This document shows positions 1-14,226 of a stretch of 64,000 nt of DNA, piece by piece (the stretch's first letter is position 1; each line of letters starts with the position of its first letter). The notes beneath the pieces are model-generated. The model saw only the letters and a program-made list of their open reading frames with translations. It was not told the origin of the DNA and ran no database searches. Source of the DNA: Petrosia ficiformis (lineage: Eukaryota > Porifera > Demospongiae > Haplosclerida > Petrosiidae); assembly GCA_947044365.1 (NCBI GenBank), contig OX345636.1, positions 7,398,001 to 7,462,000 of the forward strand, read 5' to 3'. A program made the position numbers and the translations under genes.

Positions 1-3000
1 AGACTGATCATGATATACATACACTTGTGCATGCACATGTGTATTAGACTGATCATGATATACATACACTTGTGTATGCACATGTGTATTAGACTGATCA
101 TGATATACATACACTTGTGTATGCACATGTGTATTAGACTGATCATGATATACATACACTTGTGTATCCACATGTGTATTAGCCTGATCATGATATACAT
201 ACACTTGTGTATGCACATGTGTATTAGACTGATCATGATATACATACACTTGTGTATGCACATGTGTATTAGACTGATCATGATATACATGTGTACATAC
301 ACTTGTGTATGCACATGTGTATTAGACTGATCATGATATACATACACTTGTGTATCCACATGTGTATTAGACTGATCATGATATACATACACTTGTGTAT
401 GCACATGTGTATTAGACTGATCATTATATACATGTACATACACTTGTGTATCCACATGTGTATTAGACTGATCATGATATAAATACACTTGTGTATGCAC
501 ATGTGTATTAGACTGATCATGATATACATGTACATACACTTGTATATGCACATGTGTATTAGAGTGATCATGATATACATACACTTGTGTATGCACATGT
601 GTATTAGACTGATCATGATATACATACACTTGTGTATGCACATGTGTATTAGACTGATTATGATATGAATACACTTGTGTATGCACATGTGTATTAGACT
701 GATCATGATATACATACACTTGTGTATGCACATGTGTATTAGACTGATCATGATATACACACATGTACATACACTTGTGTATCCACATGTGTATTAGACT
801 GATCATGATATACATACACTTGTGTATGCACATGTGTATTAGACTGATCATGATATACATACACTTGTGTATCCACATGTGTATTAGACTGATTATGATA
901 TGAATACACTTGTGTATGCACATGTGTATTAGACTGAACATAATATACATACACTTGTGTATGCACATGTGTATTAGACTGATCATGATATAAATACACT
1001 TGTGTATCCACATGTGTATTAGACTGAACATGATATACACACACTTGTGTATGCACATGTGTATTAGACTGATCGTGATATATATACACTTGTGTATGCA
1101 CATGTGTATTAGACTGATCATGATATACATGTGTACATACACTTGTGTATGCACATGTGTATTAGACTGAACATGATATACATACACTTGTGTATGCACA
1201 TGTGTATTAGACTGATCATGATATAAATACACTTGTGTATGCACATGTGTATTAGACTGATCATGATATACATACACTTGTGTATCCACATGTGTATTAG
1301 ACTGATCATGATATAAATACACTTGTGTATGCACATGTGTATTAGACTGATCATGATATACATGTGTACATACACTTGTGTATGCACATGTGTATTAGAC
1401 TGAACATAATATACATACACTTGTGTATGCACATGTGTATTAGACTGATCATGATATAAATACAGTTGTGTATCCACATGTGTATTAGACTGAACATGAT
1501 ATACACACACTTGTGTATGCACATATGTATTAGACTGATCATGATATACATACGCTTGTGTATGCACATGTGTATTAGACTGATCGTGATATATATACAC
1601 TTGTGTATGCACATGTGTATTAGACTGATCATGATATACATGTACATACACTTGTGTATGCACATGTGTATTAGAGTGATCATGATATACATACACTTGT
1701 GTATGCACATGTGTATTAGACTGATCATGATATACATACACTTGTGCATGCACATGTGTATTAGACTGATCATGATATACATACACTTGTGTATGCACAT
1801 GTGTATTAGACTGATCATGATATACATACACTTGTGTATCCACATGTGTATTAGACTGATCATGATATACATACACTTGTGTATGCACATGTGTATTAGA
1901 CTGATCATGATATACATACACTTGTGTATCCACATGTGTATTAGCCTGATCATGATATACATACACTTGTGTATGCACATGTGTATTAGACTGATCATGA
2001 TATACATACACTTGTGTATGCACATGTGTATTAGACTGAACATGATCTACACACACTTGTGTATGCACATGTGTATTAGACTGATCATGATATACATACG
2101 CTTGTGTATGCACATGTGTATTAGACTGATCGTGATATATATACACTTGTGTATGCACATGTGTATTAGACTGATCATGATATACATGTGTACATACACT
2201 TGTGTATGCACATGTGTATTAGACTGAACATAATATACATACACTTGTGTATGCACATGTGTATTAGACTGATCATGATATAAATACAGTTGTGTATCCA
2301 CATGTGTATTAGACTGAACATGATATACACACACTTGTGTATGCACATGTGTATTAGACTGATCATGATATACATACGCTTGTGTATGCACATGTGTATT
2401 AGACTGATCGTGATATATATACACTTGTGTATGCACATGTGTATTAGACTGATCATGATATACATGTACATACACTTGTGTATGCACATGTGTATTAGAG
2501 TGATCATGATATACATACACTTGTGTATGCACATGTGTATTAGACTGATCATGATATACATACACTTGTGCATGCACATGTGTATTAGACTGATCATGAT
2601 ATACATACACTTGTGTATGCACATGTGTATTAGACTGATCATGATATACATACACTTGTGTATCCACATGTGTATTAGACTGATCATGATATACATACAC
2701 TTGTGTATGCACATGTGTATTAGACTGATCATGATATACATACACTTGTGTATCCACATGTGTATTAGCCTGATCATGATATACATACACTTGTGTATGC
2801 ACATGTGTATTAGACTGATCATGATATACATGTGTACATACACTTGTGTATGCACATGTGTATTAGACTGATCATGATATACATACACTTGTGTATCCAC
2901 ATGTGTATTAGACTGATCATGATATACATACACTTGTGTATGCACATGTGTATTAGACTGAACATAATATACATACACTTGTGTATGCACATGTGTATTA

Positions 3001-6000
3001 GACTGAACATGATATACATACACTTGTGTGTGCACATGTGTATTAGACTGATCATGATATAAATACACTTGTGTATCCACATGTGTATTAGACTGAACAT
3101 GATATACACACACTTGTGTATGCACATGTGTATTAGACTGATCATGATATACATACACTTGTGTATCCACATGTGTATTAGACTGATCATGATATAAATG
3201 CACTTGTGTATGCACATGTGTATTAGACTGATCATGATATACATGTGTACATACACTTGTGTATGCACATGTGTATTAGACTGAACATACATGTAATATA
3301 CATACACTTGTGTATGCACATGTGTATTAGACTGATCATGATATAAATACAGTTGTGTATCCACATGTGTATTAGACTGAACATGATATACACACACTTG
3401 TGTATGCACATGTGTATTAGACTGATCATTATATACATACACTTGTGTATGCACATGTGTATTAGACTGATCATGATATAAATACAGTTGTGTATCCACA
3501 TGTGTATTAGACTGATCGTGATATATATACACTTGTGTATGCACATGTGTATTAGACTGATCATGATATACATGTACATACACTTGTGTATGCACATGTG
3601 TATTAGAGTGATCATGATATACATACACTTGTGTATGCACATGTGTATTAGACTGATCATGATATACATACACTTGTGCATGCACATGTGTATTAGACTG
3701 ATCGTGATATACATACACTTGTGTATGCACATGTGTATTAGACTGATCATGATATACATACACTTGTGTATGCACATGTGTATTAGACTGATCATGATAT
3801 ACATACACTTGTGTATCCACATGTGTATTAGCCTGATCATGATATACATACACTTGTGTATGCACATGTGTATTAGACTGATCATGATATACATACACTT
3901 GTGTATGCACATGTGTATTAGACTGATCATGATATACATGTGTACATACACTTGTGTATGCACATGTGTATTAGACTGATCATGATATACATACACTTGT
4001 GTATCCACATGTGTATTAGACTGATCATGATATACATACACTTGTGTATGCACATGTGTATTAGACTGATCATTATATACATGTACATACACTTGTGTAT
4101 CCACATGTGTATTAGACTGATCATGATATAAATACACTTGTGTATGCACATGTGTATTAGACTGATCATGATATACATGTACATACACTTGTATATGCAC
4201 ATGTGTATTAGAGTGATCATGATATACATACACTTGTGTATGCACATGTGTATTAGACTGATCATGATATACATACACTTGTGTATGCACATGTGTATTA
4301 GACTGATTATGATATGAATACACTTGTGTATGCACATGTGTATTAGACTGATCATGATATACATACACTTGTGTATGCACATGTGTATTAGACTGATCAT
4401 GATATACACACATGTACATACACTTGTGTATCCACATGTGTATTAGACTGATCATGATATACATACACTTGTGTATGCACATGTGTATTAGACTGATCAT
4501 GATATACATACACTTGTGTATCCACATGTGTATTAGACTGATTATGATATGAATACACTTGTGTATGCACATGTGTATTAGACTGAACATAATATACATA
4601 CACTTGTGTATGCACATGTGTATTAGACTGATCATGATATAAATACACTTGTGTATCCACATGTGTATTAGACTGAACATGATATACACACACTTGTGTA
4701 TGCACATGTGTATTAGACTGATCATGATATACATACGCTTGTGTATGCACATGTGTATTAGACTGATCGTGATATATATACACTTGTGTATGCACATGTG
4801 TATTAGACTGATCATGATATACATGTGTACATACACTTGTGTATGCACATGTGTATTAGACTGAACATGATATACATACACTTGTGTATGCACATGTGTA
4901 TTAGACTGATCATGATATAAATACACTTGTGTATGCACATGTGTATTAGACTGATCATGATATACATACACTTGTGTATCCACATGTGTATTAGACTGAT
5001 CATGATATAAATACACTTGTGTATGCACATGTGTATTAGACTGATCATGATATACATGTGTACATACACTTGTGTATGCACATGTGTATTAGACTGAACA
5101 TAATATATATACACTTGTGTATGCACATGTGTATTAGACTGATCATGATATAAATACAGTTGTGTATCCACATGTGTATTAGACTGAACATGATATACAC
5201 ACACTTGTGTATGCACATATGTATTAGACTGATCATGATATACATACGCTTGTGTATGCACATGTGTATTAGACTGATCGTGATATATATACACTTGTGT
5301 ATGCACATGTGTATTAGACTGATCATGATATACATGTACATACACTTGTGTATGCACATGTGTATTAGAGTGATCATGATATACATACACTTGTGTATGC
5401 ACATGTGTATTAGACTGATCATGATATACATACACTTGTGCATGCACATGTGTATTAGACTGATCATGATATACATACACTTGTGTATGCACATGTGTAT
5501 TAGACTGATCATGATATACATACACTTGTGTATCCACATGTGTATTAGACTGATCATGATATACATACACTTGTGTATGCACATGTGTATTAGACTGATC
5601 ATGATATACATACACTTGTGTATCCACATGTGTATTAGCCTGATCATGATATACATACACTTGTGTATGCACATGTGTATTAGACTGATCATGATATACA
5701 TACACTTGTGTATGCACATGTGTATTAGACTGAACATGATCTACACACACTTGTGTATGCACATGTGTATTAGACTGATCATGATATACATACGCTTGTG
5801 TATGCACATGTGTATTAGACTGATCGTGATATATATACACTTGTGTATGCACATGTGTATTAGACTGATCATGATATACATGTGTACATACACTTGTGTA
5901 TGCACATGTGTATTAGACTGAACATGATATACATACACTTGTGTATGCACATGTGTATTAGACTGATCATGATATAAATACACTTGTGTATCCACATGTG

Positions 6001-9000
6001 TATTAGACTGAACATGATATACACACACTTGTGTATGCACATGTGTATTAGACTGATCATGATATACATACACTTGTGTATCCACATGTGTATTAGACTG
6101 ATCATGATATAAATACACTTGTGTATGCACATGTGTATTAGACTGATCATGATATACATGTGTACATACACTTGTGTATGCACATGTGTATTAGACTGAA
6201 CATAATATACATACACTTGTGTATGCACATGTGTATTAGACTGATCATGATATAAATACAGTTGTGTATCCACATGTGTATTAGACTGAACATGATATAC
6301 ACACACTTGTGTATGCACATGTGTATTAGACTGATCATGATATACATACGCTTGTGTATGCACATGTGTATTAGACTGATCGTGATATATATACACTTGT
6401 GTATGCACATGTGTATTAGACTGATCATGATATACATGTACATACACTTGTGTATGCACATGTGTATTAGAGTGATCATGATATACATACACTTGTGTAT
6501 GCACATGTGTATTAGACTGATCATGATATACATACACTTGTGCATGCACATGTGTATTAGACTGATCATGATATACATACACTTGTGTATGCACATGTGT
6601 ATTAGACTGATCATGATATACATACACTTGTGTATCCACATGTGTATTAGACTGATCATGATATACATACACTTGTGTATGCACATGTGTATTAGACTGA
6701 TCATGATATACATACACTTGTGTATCCACATGTGTATTAGCCTGATCATGATATACATACACTTGTGTATGCACATGTGTATTAGACTGATCATGATATA
6801 CATGTGTACATACACTTGTGTATGCACATGTGTATTAGACTGATCATGATATACATACACTTGTGTATCCACATGTGTATTAGACTGATCATGATATACA
6901 TACACTTGTGTATGCACATGTGTATTAGACTGATCATTATATACATACACTTGTGTATCCACATGTGTATTAGACTGATCATGATATAAATACACTTGTG
7001 TATGCACATGTGTATTAGACTGATCATGATATACATGTACATGTGTACATACACTTGTGTATGCACATGTGTATTAGACTGATCATGATATACATGTGTA
7101 CATACACTTGTGTATGCACATGTGTATTAGACTGATCATGATATACATACGCTTGTGTATGCACATGTGTATTAGACTGATCGTGATATACATACACTTG
7201 TGTATGCACATGTGTATTAGACTGATCATGATATACATGTACATACACTTGTATATGCACATGTGTATTAGAGTGATCATGATATACATACACTTGTGTA
7301 TGCACATGTGTATTAGACTGATCATGATATACATACACTTGTGCATGCACATGTGTATTAGACTGATCATGATATACATACACTTGTGTATGCACATGTG
7401 TATTAGACTGATCATGATATACATACACTTGTGTATCCACATGTGTATTAGACTGATCATGATATACATACACTTGTGTATGCACATGTGTATTAGACTG
7501 ATCATGATATACATACACTTGTGTATGCACATGTGTATTAGCCTGATCATGATATACATACACTTGTGTATGCACATGTGTATTAGACTGATCATGATAT
7601 ACATACACTTGTGTTTGCACATGTGTATTAGACTGATCATGATATACATGTGTACATACACTTGTGTATGCACATGTGTATTAGACTGATCATGATACAT
7701 GTATGAATACACTTGTGTATGCACATGTGTATTAGACTGATCATGATATACATACGCTTGTGTATGCACATGTGTATTAGACTGATCGTGATATATATAC
7801 ACTTGTGTATGCACATGTGTATTAGACTGATCATGATATACATGTACATACACTTGTGTATGCACATGTGTATTAGAGTGATCATGATATACATACACTT
7901 GTGTATGCACATGTGTATTAGAGTGATCATGATATACATACACTTGTGCATGCACATGTGTATTAGACTGATCATGATATACATACACTTGTGTATGCAC
8001 ATGTGTATTAGACTGATCATGATATACATACACTTGTGTATCCACATGTGTATTAGACTGATCATGATATACATACACTTGTGTATGCACATGTGTATTA
8101 GACTGATCATGATATACATACACTTGTGTATCCACATGTGTATTAGCCTGATCATGATATACATACACTTGTGTATGCACATGTGTATTAGACTGATCAT
8201 GATATACATACACTTGTGTATGCACATGTGTATTAGACTGATCATGATGTACATACACTTGTGTATCCACTTGTGTATTAGACTGATCATGATGTACATA
8301 CACTTGTGTATGCACATGTGTATTAGACTGATCATGATATACATACACTTGTGTATCCACATGTGTATTAGCCTGATCATGATATACATACACTTGTGTA
8401 TCCACATGTGTATTAGACTGATCATGATATACATACACTTGTGTATGCACATGTGTATTAGACTGATCATGATATACATACACTTGTGTATGCACATGTG
8501 TATTAGACTGATCATGATATACATACACTTGTGTATCCACTTGTGTATTAGACTGATCATGATGTACATACACTTGTGTATGCACATGTGTATTAGACTG
8601 ATCATGATATACATACACTTGTGTATCCACATGTGTATTAGCCTGATCATGATATACATACACTTGTGTATGCACATGTGTATTAGACTGATCATGATAT
8701 ACATACACTTGTGTTTGCACATGTGTATTAGACTGATCATGATATACATGTGTACATACACTTGTGTATGCACATGTGTATTAGACTGATCATGATATAC
8801 ATACGCTTGTGTATGCACATGTGTATTAGACTGATCGTGATATATATACACTTGTGTATGCACATGTGTATTAGACTGATCATGATATACATGTACATAC
8901 ACTTGTGTATGCACATGTGTATTAGAGTGATCATGATATACATACACTTGTGTATGCACATGTGTATTAGAGTGATCATGATATACATACACTTGTGCAT

Positions 9001-11115
9001 GCACATGTGTATTAGACTGATCATGATATACATACACTTGTGTATGCACATGTGTATTAGACTGATCATGATATACATACACTTGTGTATCCACATGTGT
9101 ATTAGACTGATCATGATATACATACACTTGTGTATCCACATGTGTATTAGCCTGATCATTATATACATACACTTGTGTATGCACATGTGTATTAGACTGA
9201 TCATGATATACATACACTTGTGTATGCACATGTGTATTAGACTGATCATGATGTACATACACTTGTGTATCCACTTGTGTATTAGACTGATCATGATGTA
9301 CATACACTTGTGTATGCACATGTGTATTAGACTGATCATGATATACATACACTTGTGTATCCACATGTGTATTAGCCTGATCATGATATACATACACTTG
9401 TGTATCCACATGTGTATTAGACTGATCATGATATACATACACTTGTGTATGCACATGTGTATTAGACTGATCATGATATACATACACTTGTGTATGCACA
9501 TGTGTATTAGACTGATCATGATATACATACACTTGTGTATCCACTTGTGTATTAGACTGATCATGATGTACATACACTTGTGTATGCACATGTGTATTAG
9601 ACTGATCATGATATACATACACTTGTGTATCCACATGTGTATTAGCCTGATCATGATATACATACACTTGTGTGTGCACATGTGTATTAGACTGATCACG
9701 ATATACATACACTTGTGTATGCACATGTGTATTAGACTGATCATGATATAAATACACTTGTGTATCCACATGTGTATTAGACTGAACATGATATACACAC
9801 ACTTGTGTATGCACATGTGTATTAGACTGATCATGATATACATACACTTGAGTATCCACATGTGTATTAGACTGATCATGATATAAATACACTTGTGTAT
9901 GCACATGTGTATTAGACTGATCATGATATACATGTGTACATACACTTGTGTATGCACATGTGTATTAGACTGAACATGATATACATACACTTGTGTATGC
10001 ACATGTGTATTAGACTGATCATGATATAAATACACTTGTGTATCCACATGTGTATTAGACTGAACATGATATACACACACTTGTGTATGCACATGTGTAT
10101 TAGACTGATCATGATATACATACACTTGTGTATCCACATGTGTATTAGACTGATCATGATATAAATACACTTGTGTATGCACATGTGTATTAGACTGATC
10201 ATGATATACATGTGTACATACACTTGTGTATGCACATGTGTATTAGACTGAACATGATATACATACACTTGTGTATGCACATGTGTATTAGACTGATCAT
10301 GATATAAATATACTTGTGTATCCACATGTGTATTAGACTGAACATGATATACACACACTTGTGTATGCACATGTGTATTAGACTGATTATGATATAAATA
10401 CACTTGTGTATCCACATGTGTATTAGACTGAACATGATATACACACACTTGTGTATGCACATGTGTATTAGACTGATCATGATATACATACACTTGTGTA
10501 TCCACATGTGTATTAGACTGATCATGATATAAATACACTTGTGTATGCACATGTGTATTAGACTGATCATGATATACATGTGTGCATACACTTGTGTATG
10601 CACATGTGTATTAGACTGAACATAATATACATACACTTGTGTATGCACATGTGTATTAGACTGATCATGATATAAATACACTTGTGTATCCACATGTGTA
10701 TTAGACTGAACATGATATACACACACTTGTGTATGCACATGTGTATTAGACTGATCATGATATACATACACTTGTGTATGCACATGTGTATTAGACTGAT
10801 CGTGATATATATACACTTGTGTATTCACATGTGTATTAGACTGATCATGATATACATGTATATACACTTGTGTATACACATGTGTATTAGAGTGATCATG
10901 ATATACATACACTTGTGTATGCACATGTGTATTAGACTGATCATGATATACATACACTTGTGCATGCACATGTGTATTAGACTGATCATGATATACATAC
11001 ACTTGTGTATGCACATGTGTATTAGACTGATCATGATATACATACACTTGTGTATCCACATGTGTATTAGAGTGATCATGATATACATACACTTGTGTAT
11101 GCACATGTGTATTAG
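1..11115. repeat. 45-bp satellite array with higher-order structure
   Basis: Head-to-tail units of 45 bp fill the first 11.1 kb and run off the left edge, roughly 240 copies. Each unit contains the palindromes TGATCA and CACATGTG. Units differ at a few recurrent positions (TATGCAC or TATCCAC, GATCATG or GAACATG, GATATAC or GATATAA). A longer 51-bp variant with an extra GTGTAC or GTAC insert recurs at irregular intervals, for example near 290, 1125, 1370, 2185, 2830, 3245, 3940, 4820, 5060, 5880, 6170, 6800, 7645, 8750, 9930 and 10210. Because 45 is a multiple of three and several frames lack stops, long open frames arise on both strands; I read these as non-coding. The array ends at about 11115 in unique sequence. 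Confidence 0.97.
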
Positions 11116-11292
11116 TAGACTTATGCATTTTACAGTCTTTATATGCAAGCCACAATAAATGTGGATGTGAGTTCCACTACATGTATTCCTTTAGCCCTAC
11201 TTGTAGTGGGTAAGACCAAAGTTTGGTGTTTTGCAGTCTAATTTGTGTTTTAGATGTTGTATTGGATCAGGTTAAGTGTTTATTATTATATA
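11116..11292. other. short unique spacer between satellite and transposon
   Basis: Non-repetitive sequence between the end of the 45-bp array and the left TIR of the next element. I see no gene in it. Confidence 0.6.
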
Positions 11293-11666
11293 CAGTGGAA
11301 CCTCCGAATAATGAAACTTTTGGGACAGCCAGATTTTTCCATTATTAAGAGGTGTTCATTAAAGAGAGGTTTTAATATTACTTATCATGAAACAACAAAA
11401 TTATTGATGGTTACAGTGTCTGGCTTAGTTAATTAAGACAGCCATTAGCCGGAGAAAGTTATCCAATTAATTGAGTGGGCAATATTGGGCGTGGTTAGTC
11501 TATGCAGCCGTACCGTTAGTGAGTCTATACCTGTTTATTGTGGTGTGTGAGTCTATACCTGTTTTATTGTGGTGTATGAAGGTATTATATAGCAATAAAA
11601 TTATATTTTAAAACTCTACAATTACCATTTGCTGTTAATTACCATTTACTGTTATATTGTGGCTAA

Positions 11667-11709
11667 AAGGTGTATCAAGGTATTAGCATCATTATAATAA
11701 TTATATATA

Positions 11710-11760
<51 letters not shown>

Positions 11761-11916
11761 TTTTTAAAACTTTACATAACAGTACTCAAAGTATATCAAG
11801 GTATTAGCATCAATATAATAATTATATTTAAAAACTTTACATAACAGTACTCAAGGTGTATCAAGGTATTAGCATCATTGTAATAATTATGTTTTAAAAC
11901 TTTACATAACAGTACT
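11667..11916. repeat. three-copy repeat of about 75 bp with AT microsatellite
   Basis: The phrase GGTATTAGCATCA followed by an AT-rich stretch and TTTACATAACAGTACT recurs three times. In the first copy the AT part has expanded to a long (TA)n run at about 11703-11756. It lies downstream of the USP-like gene, within the nested element. Confidence 0.85.
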
Positions 11917-11977
11917 AAATTACAAAATACTCAATTCTGATGACAAAAATGACAAGTATAATGAGTTGGTATTGTAG

Positions 11978-13428
11978 TCAGCTTGGTATTGTGCATGAAA
12001 GGTGAATCCACAAAAGGCATAAATCACATTGAATCCATTCTATTATCCCTGTAGCATTTTTATCCTCTTTAAGACAACTACTGCAATATCTAGGATGTTC
12101 TTTTTCAAGAGTTATTTTAACTTCTTGTAGTTGTGCTGAAGAAGGTTTGGAAAGAGTGGTACTTGTATTATAATTTGTTCGTCGTTTCTTTGTGGAGAAG
12201 AATTTTATCAGGTAGTAAGCATCTTCAAGACTTTTACAATGTGAAGCAAGTATGTCTAACTTGTGCAGTTTAGAAAGAAATGAATTCTTGGCCGATGTCG
12301 AAGTTTGATTCCAATCTCTGTGAGATAGCACATGATTAAAATAATAATAGTTAGTGATTTCTGGATTATCGCTTGATTGCTGGGGTGAAATGTACATGTA
12401 TACATAATTAGTGCATACTGTTCTGTGTATATGTATACATATATACATATTTACATATATACATATACATGTACTTGTACATATATACCTTCCACATTTG
12501 TAGTCGGAAAGCATTTCTGACTTATATATTTCATCCAAAACCAAGTCCTGTAAGTGGACGTTCTTATTTTCCTGAAATTGTATTGTATTCATCAGTTTGT
12601 CTACACTTAGAAGAATACACTCACATCTATTTTGATTTCAAATACACTTGAAATCTGTCTACTGCTAGTACTTTCATTGCAACGACTACATAAAACTATA
12701 CAATATTAACAGTAATTTGCACCTATTTCTGTAACTGTAGAGAAACAGGCTTGCTTCACAATCTTCTTTGTCATACATACTAATTAATGTAACTACTTGT
12801 GAAAAATTGATTATTGAAGGTCACAGGAAAGGTTAGTCTTTACACAACATGCATTGTAATTTATGACACAAGTATCTTACTCCATAGTAGCTGTTTCGAT
12901 TAGCCTATTGATAAGTTGTATATAGTATTCATGAGCATCATTGTATTGACCAGGAATAAACGATTCATGTGTTTCTATTGAAATACTGTGTTCTTGTGTA
13001 GTCAAATCATTAATTATCATTTTTACCTCTTAGAATTTCAACTATTGGCTCGGTTGGAAGTGTTTTTGTCACACTGCTGTACTTAGATGTGGCACATAAT
13101 TCTTCAATCATTTTTGCTAAACATGTTCCTGTGTTTTAATGTAAAAACAGTTACTTCATTTCTTATAATTATACTTATAATGATTCTATATATATATGTA
13201 TATATATAATATATATAATTATATATATTATATATAATTATTATAATTTGTAAGAAGATTACCTGATTTTTTGCATGTTTCACAATTGTCACGACCTTTA
13301 CTCAGTTGAAACAACTCGAAGAAAATAGGATGATTTAGAAGACATTGCAGTACGCTACTAGAATAGCAATTGTTTGCTGTGTTCAAGATACCGGGAGGTT
13401 GTAATGCAGTGATGTTGTAGAGCGTCAT
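11978..13428 (-). CDS. USP-like deubiquitinase with C-terminal PHD-like finger, multi-exon, transposon-borne
   Basis: This is a minus-strand split gene. Exon 1 (13428-13263) opens MTLYN and carries a USP Cys box, NTANNCYSSSVLQCLL, where Cys-Tyr is the catalytic position in the family. Exon 2 (13128-13027) joins in phase. Exon 3 (12992-12881) holds PGQYNDAHEYY, the QDAHEF-type box. A later exon ending at 12625 has CSRC, as in USP zinc fingers, followed in phase by exon 12571-12489 (LQDLVLDEIYKSEMLSDYKC). The last exon (about 12371 to the stop at 11978) ends in a Cys/His cluster: CSSC, then QCDLC, then WIHLSC, resembling a PHD finger. I did not find the USP His box (GHY-type) or the second CxxC. 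The junction between exon 3 and the CSRC exon is also unresolved (phase mismatch or a missed small exon). Family role: cleavage of ubiquitin from proteins. Activity is doubtful without the His box, so it may be a binding module, a decayed copy or a truncated capture. Confidence 0.7.
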
Positions 13429-13630
13429 TGCGTGAATATATTCAGCGTTAATATTTTAATAATGTTTAATGCAATGCGCATGCGTAAGTTTTAACACCCA
13501 CCCAACTAATTGGATAACTTTCTCCGGCTAATGGCTGTCGTTAATTAAAGAAATCATGTAAAGTTGTTTGTTTACTGTTGTCCAGCTGATTGCGGGTTAC
13601 TATACTGGGAAAGTGACTCAACGTACGAGA

Positions 13631-13949
13631 ATGGCTTTCATTCCATAAGTAGAACTTGAAGTGAACTCATTTATCACAGGGTATCATGCTTACAAAGACG
13701 TTTGGACTCCGTTTATTGGGAAAGAATTGCTCTTGAGAAAGAGAGCCTGCTAATGTCAAAGACAGATCAGCAGTTGCTGTGTTGAAAGATGGTTGTATAG
13801 TTGGCCACATTCCTCTAAATATTTCTGTGACAGTAACCTATTTTCTCCAGAGAGATTACAACAAGGGATTTGCCACAGTGACAGGAGACAAAGTTAATAG
13901 AGGTGCTGGTTACGGTCTTGAAGTGTCAAGAAACTTAAAGAGCTATTAG
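13631..13949 (+). pseudogene. HIRAN-like domain ORF, frameshifted
   Basis: The reading starts ATG GCT TTC at 13631 and meets a TAA five codons later. It continues in frame with ITGYHAYKDVWTPFIGKEL, then shifts frame near 13735 to read EREPANVKDRSAVAVLKDG, later VGHIP and RGAGYGLEV, with a stop at 13947-13949. The GYH-YKD-W-P-G and ReP-N--D--AVAV--DG--VGH-P pattern resembles HIRAN-like domains that recur in invertebrate and fish repetitive proteins (recognised from memory, not searched). One stop plus one frameshift make it a pseudogene of the outer transposon. Confidence 0.6.
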
Positions 13950-14226
13950 TCTCTCTACACAATTCAAATTTACTTTAGACTATTGTTATTCTTAACCATA
14001 TGATAGGTAGATGTGTGCATGTGTAGCCACACCTCTTTCGTTAAATGGAAGTGAAAATCGAACTTGGTGTAGTAAAGGCCTTTCGTTATTTTGTAACAGA
14101 GAAGTTTTCGTTAAAGGGAGGTTGCATTATCATCATTTAAATAGGAAAACAAGTCGGTACATTGCAATATTTTCATTATGCAGAGGTTTTCGTTAAAGAG
14201 AAGTTTCGTTATTAGAGGTTCCACTG

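Larger units (their letters stand above)
11437..13539. mobile_element. nested TIR element carrying a deubiquitinase-like gene
   Basis: An inverted repeat of about 45 bp starts GACAGCCATTAGCCGGAGAA at 11437 and returns as its complement ending at 13539. The sequence GTTAATTAA abuts both ends (11428-11436 and 13540-13548) and is read as a 9-bp target duplication. It could be shorter, because its TTAATTAA core is palindromic. The element is 2.1 kb and sits inside the pogo-like element at 11293-14226. Its only recognisable gene is the USP-like gene on the minus strand, whose start codon is about 110 bp inside the right TIR. No transposase was recognised, so it may be non-autonomous. Superfamily unknown. 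Confidence 0.8.
11293..14226. mobile_element. pogo/Tigger-like DNA transposon, decayed, with nested insertion
   Basis: The ends form an imperfect inverted repeat: CAGTGGAACCTCCGAATAAT at 11293 matches the reverse complement of the right end (ending 14226) with a few differences. Both ends are flanked by TA, the target duplication expected of Tc1/mariner/pogo elements, and the CAGTGGAACCTC start resembles Tigger/pogo TIRs (established knowledge). No DDE transposase is readable inside. Internal content is a second TIR element (11437-13539) and, to its right, a frameshifted HIRAN-like ORF (13631-13949). A shorter relative with similar ends lies at 14890-15693. The superfamily is inferred from TIR and TA only. 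Confidence 0.75.

Noticed and set aside
10..11155. Dozens of long open frames (up to 755 codons) on both strands
   Set aside because: They are all translations of the 45-bp satellite, whose period is divisible by three; overlapping frames on both strands are equally open, and the peptides are pure 15-residue repeats.
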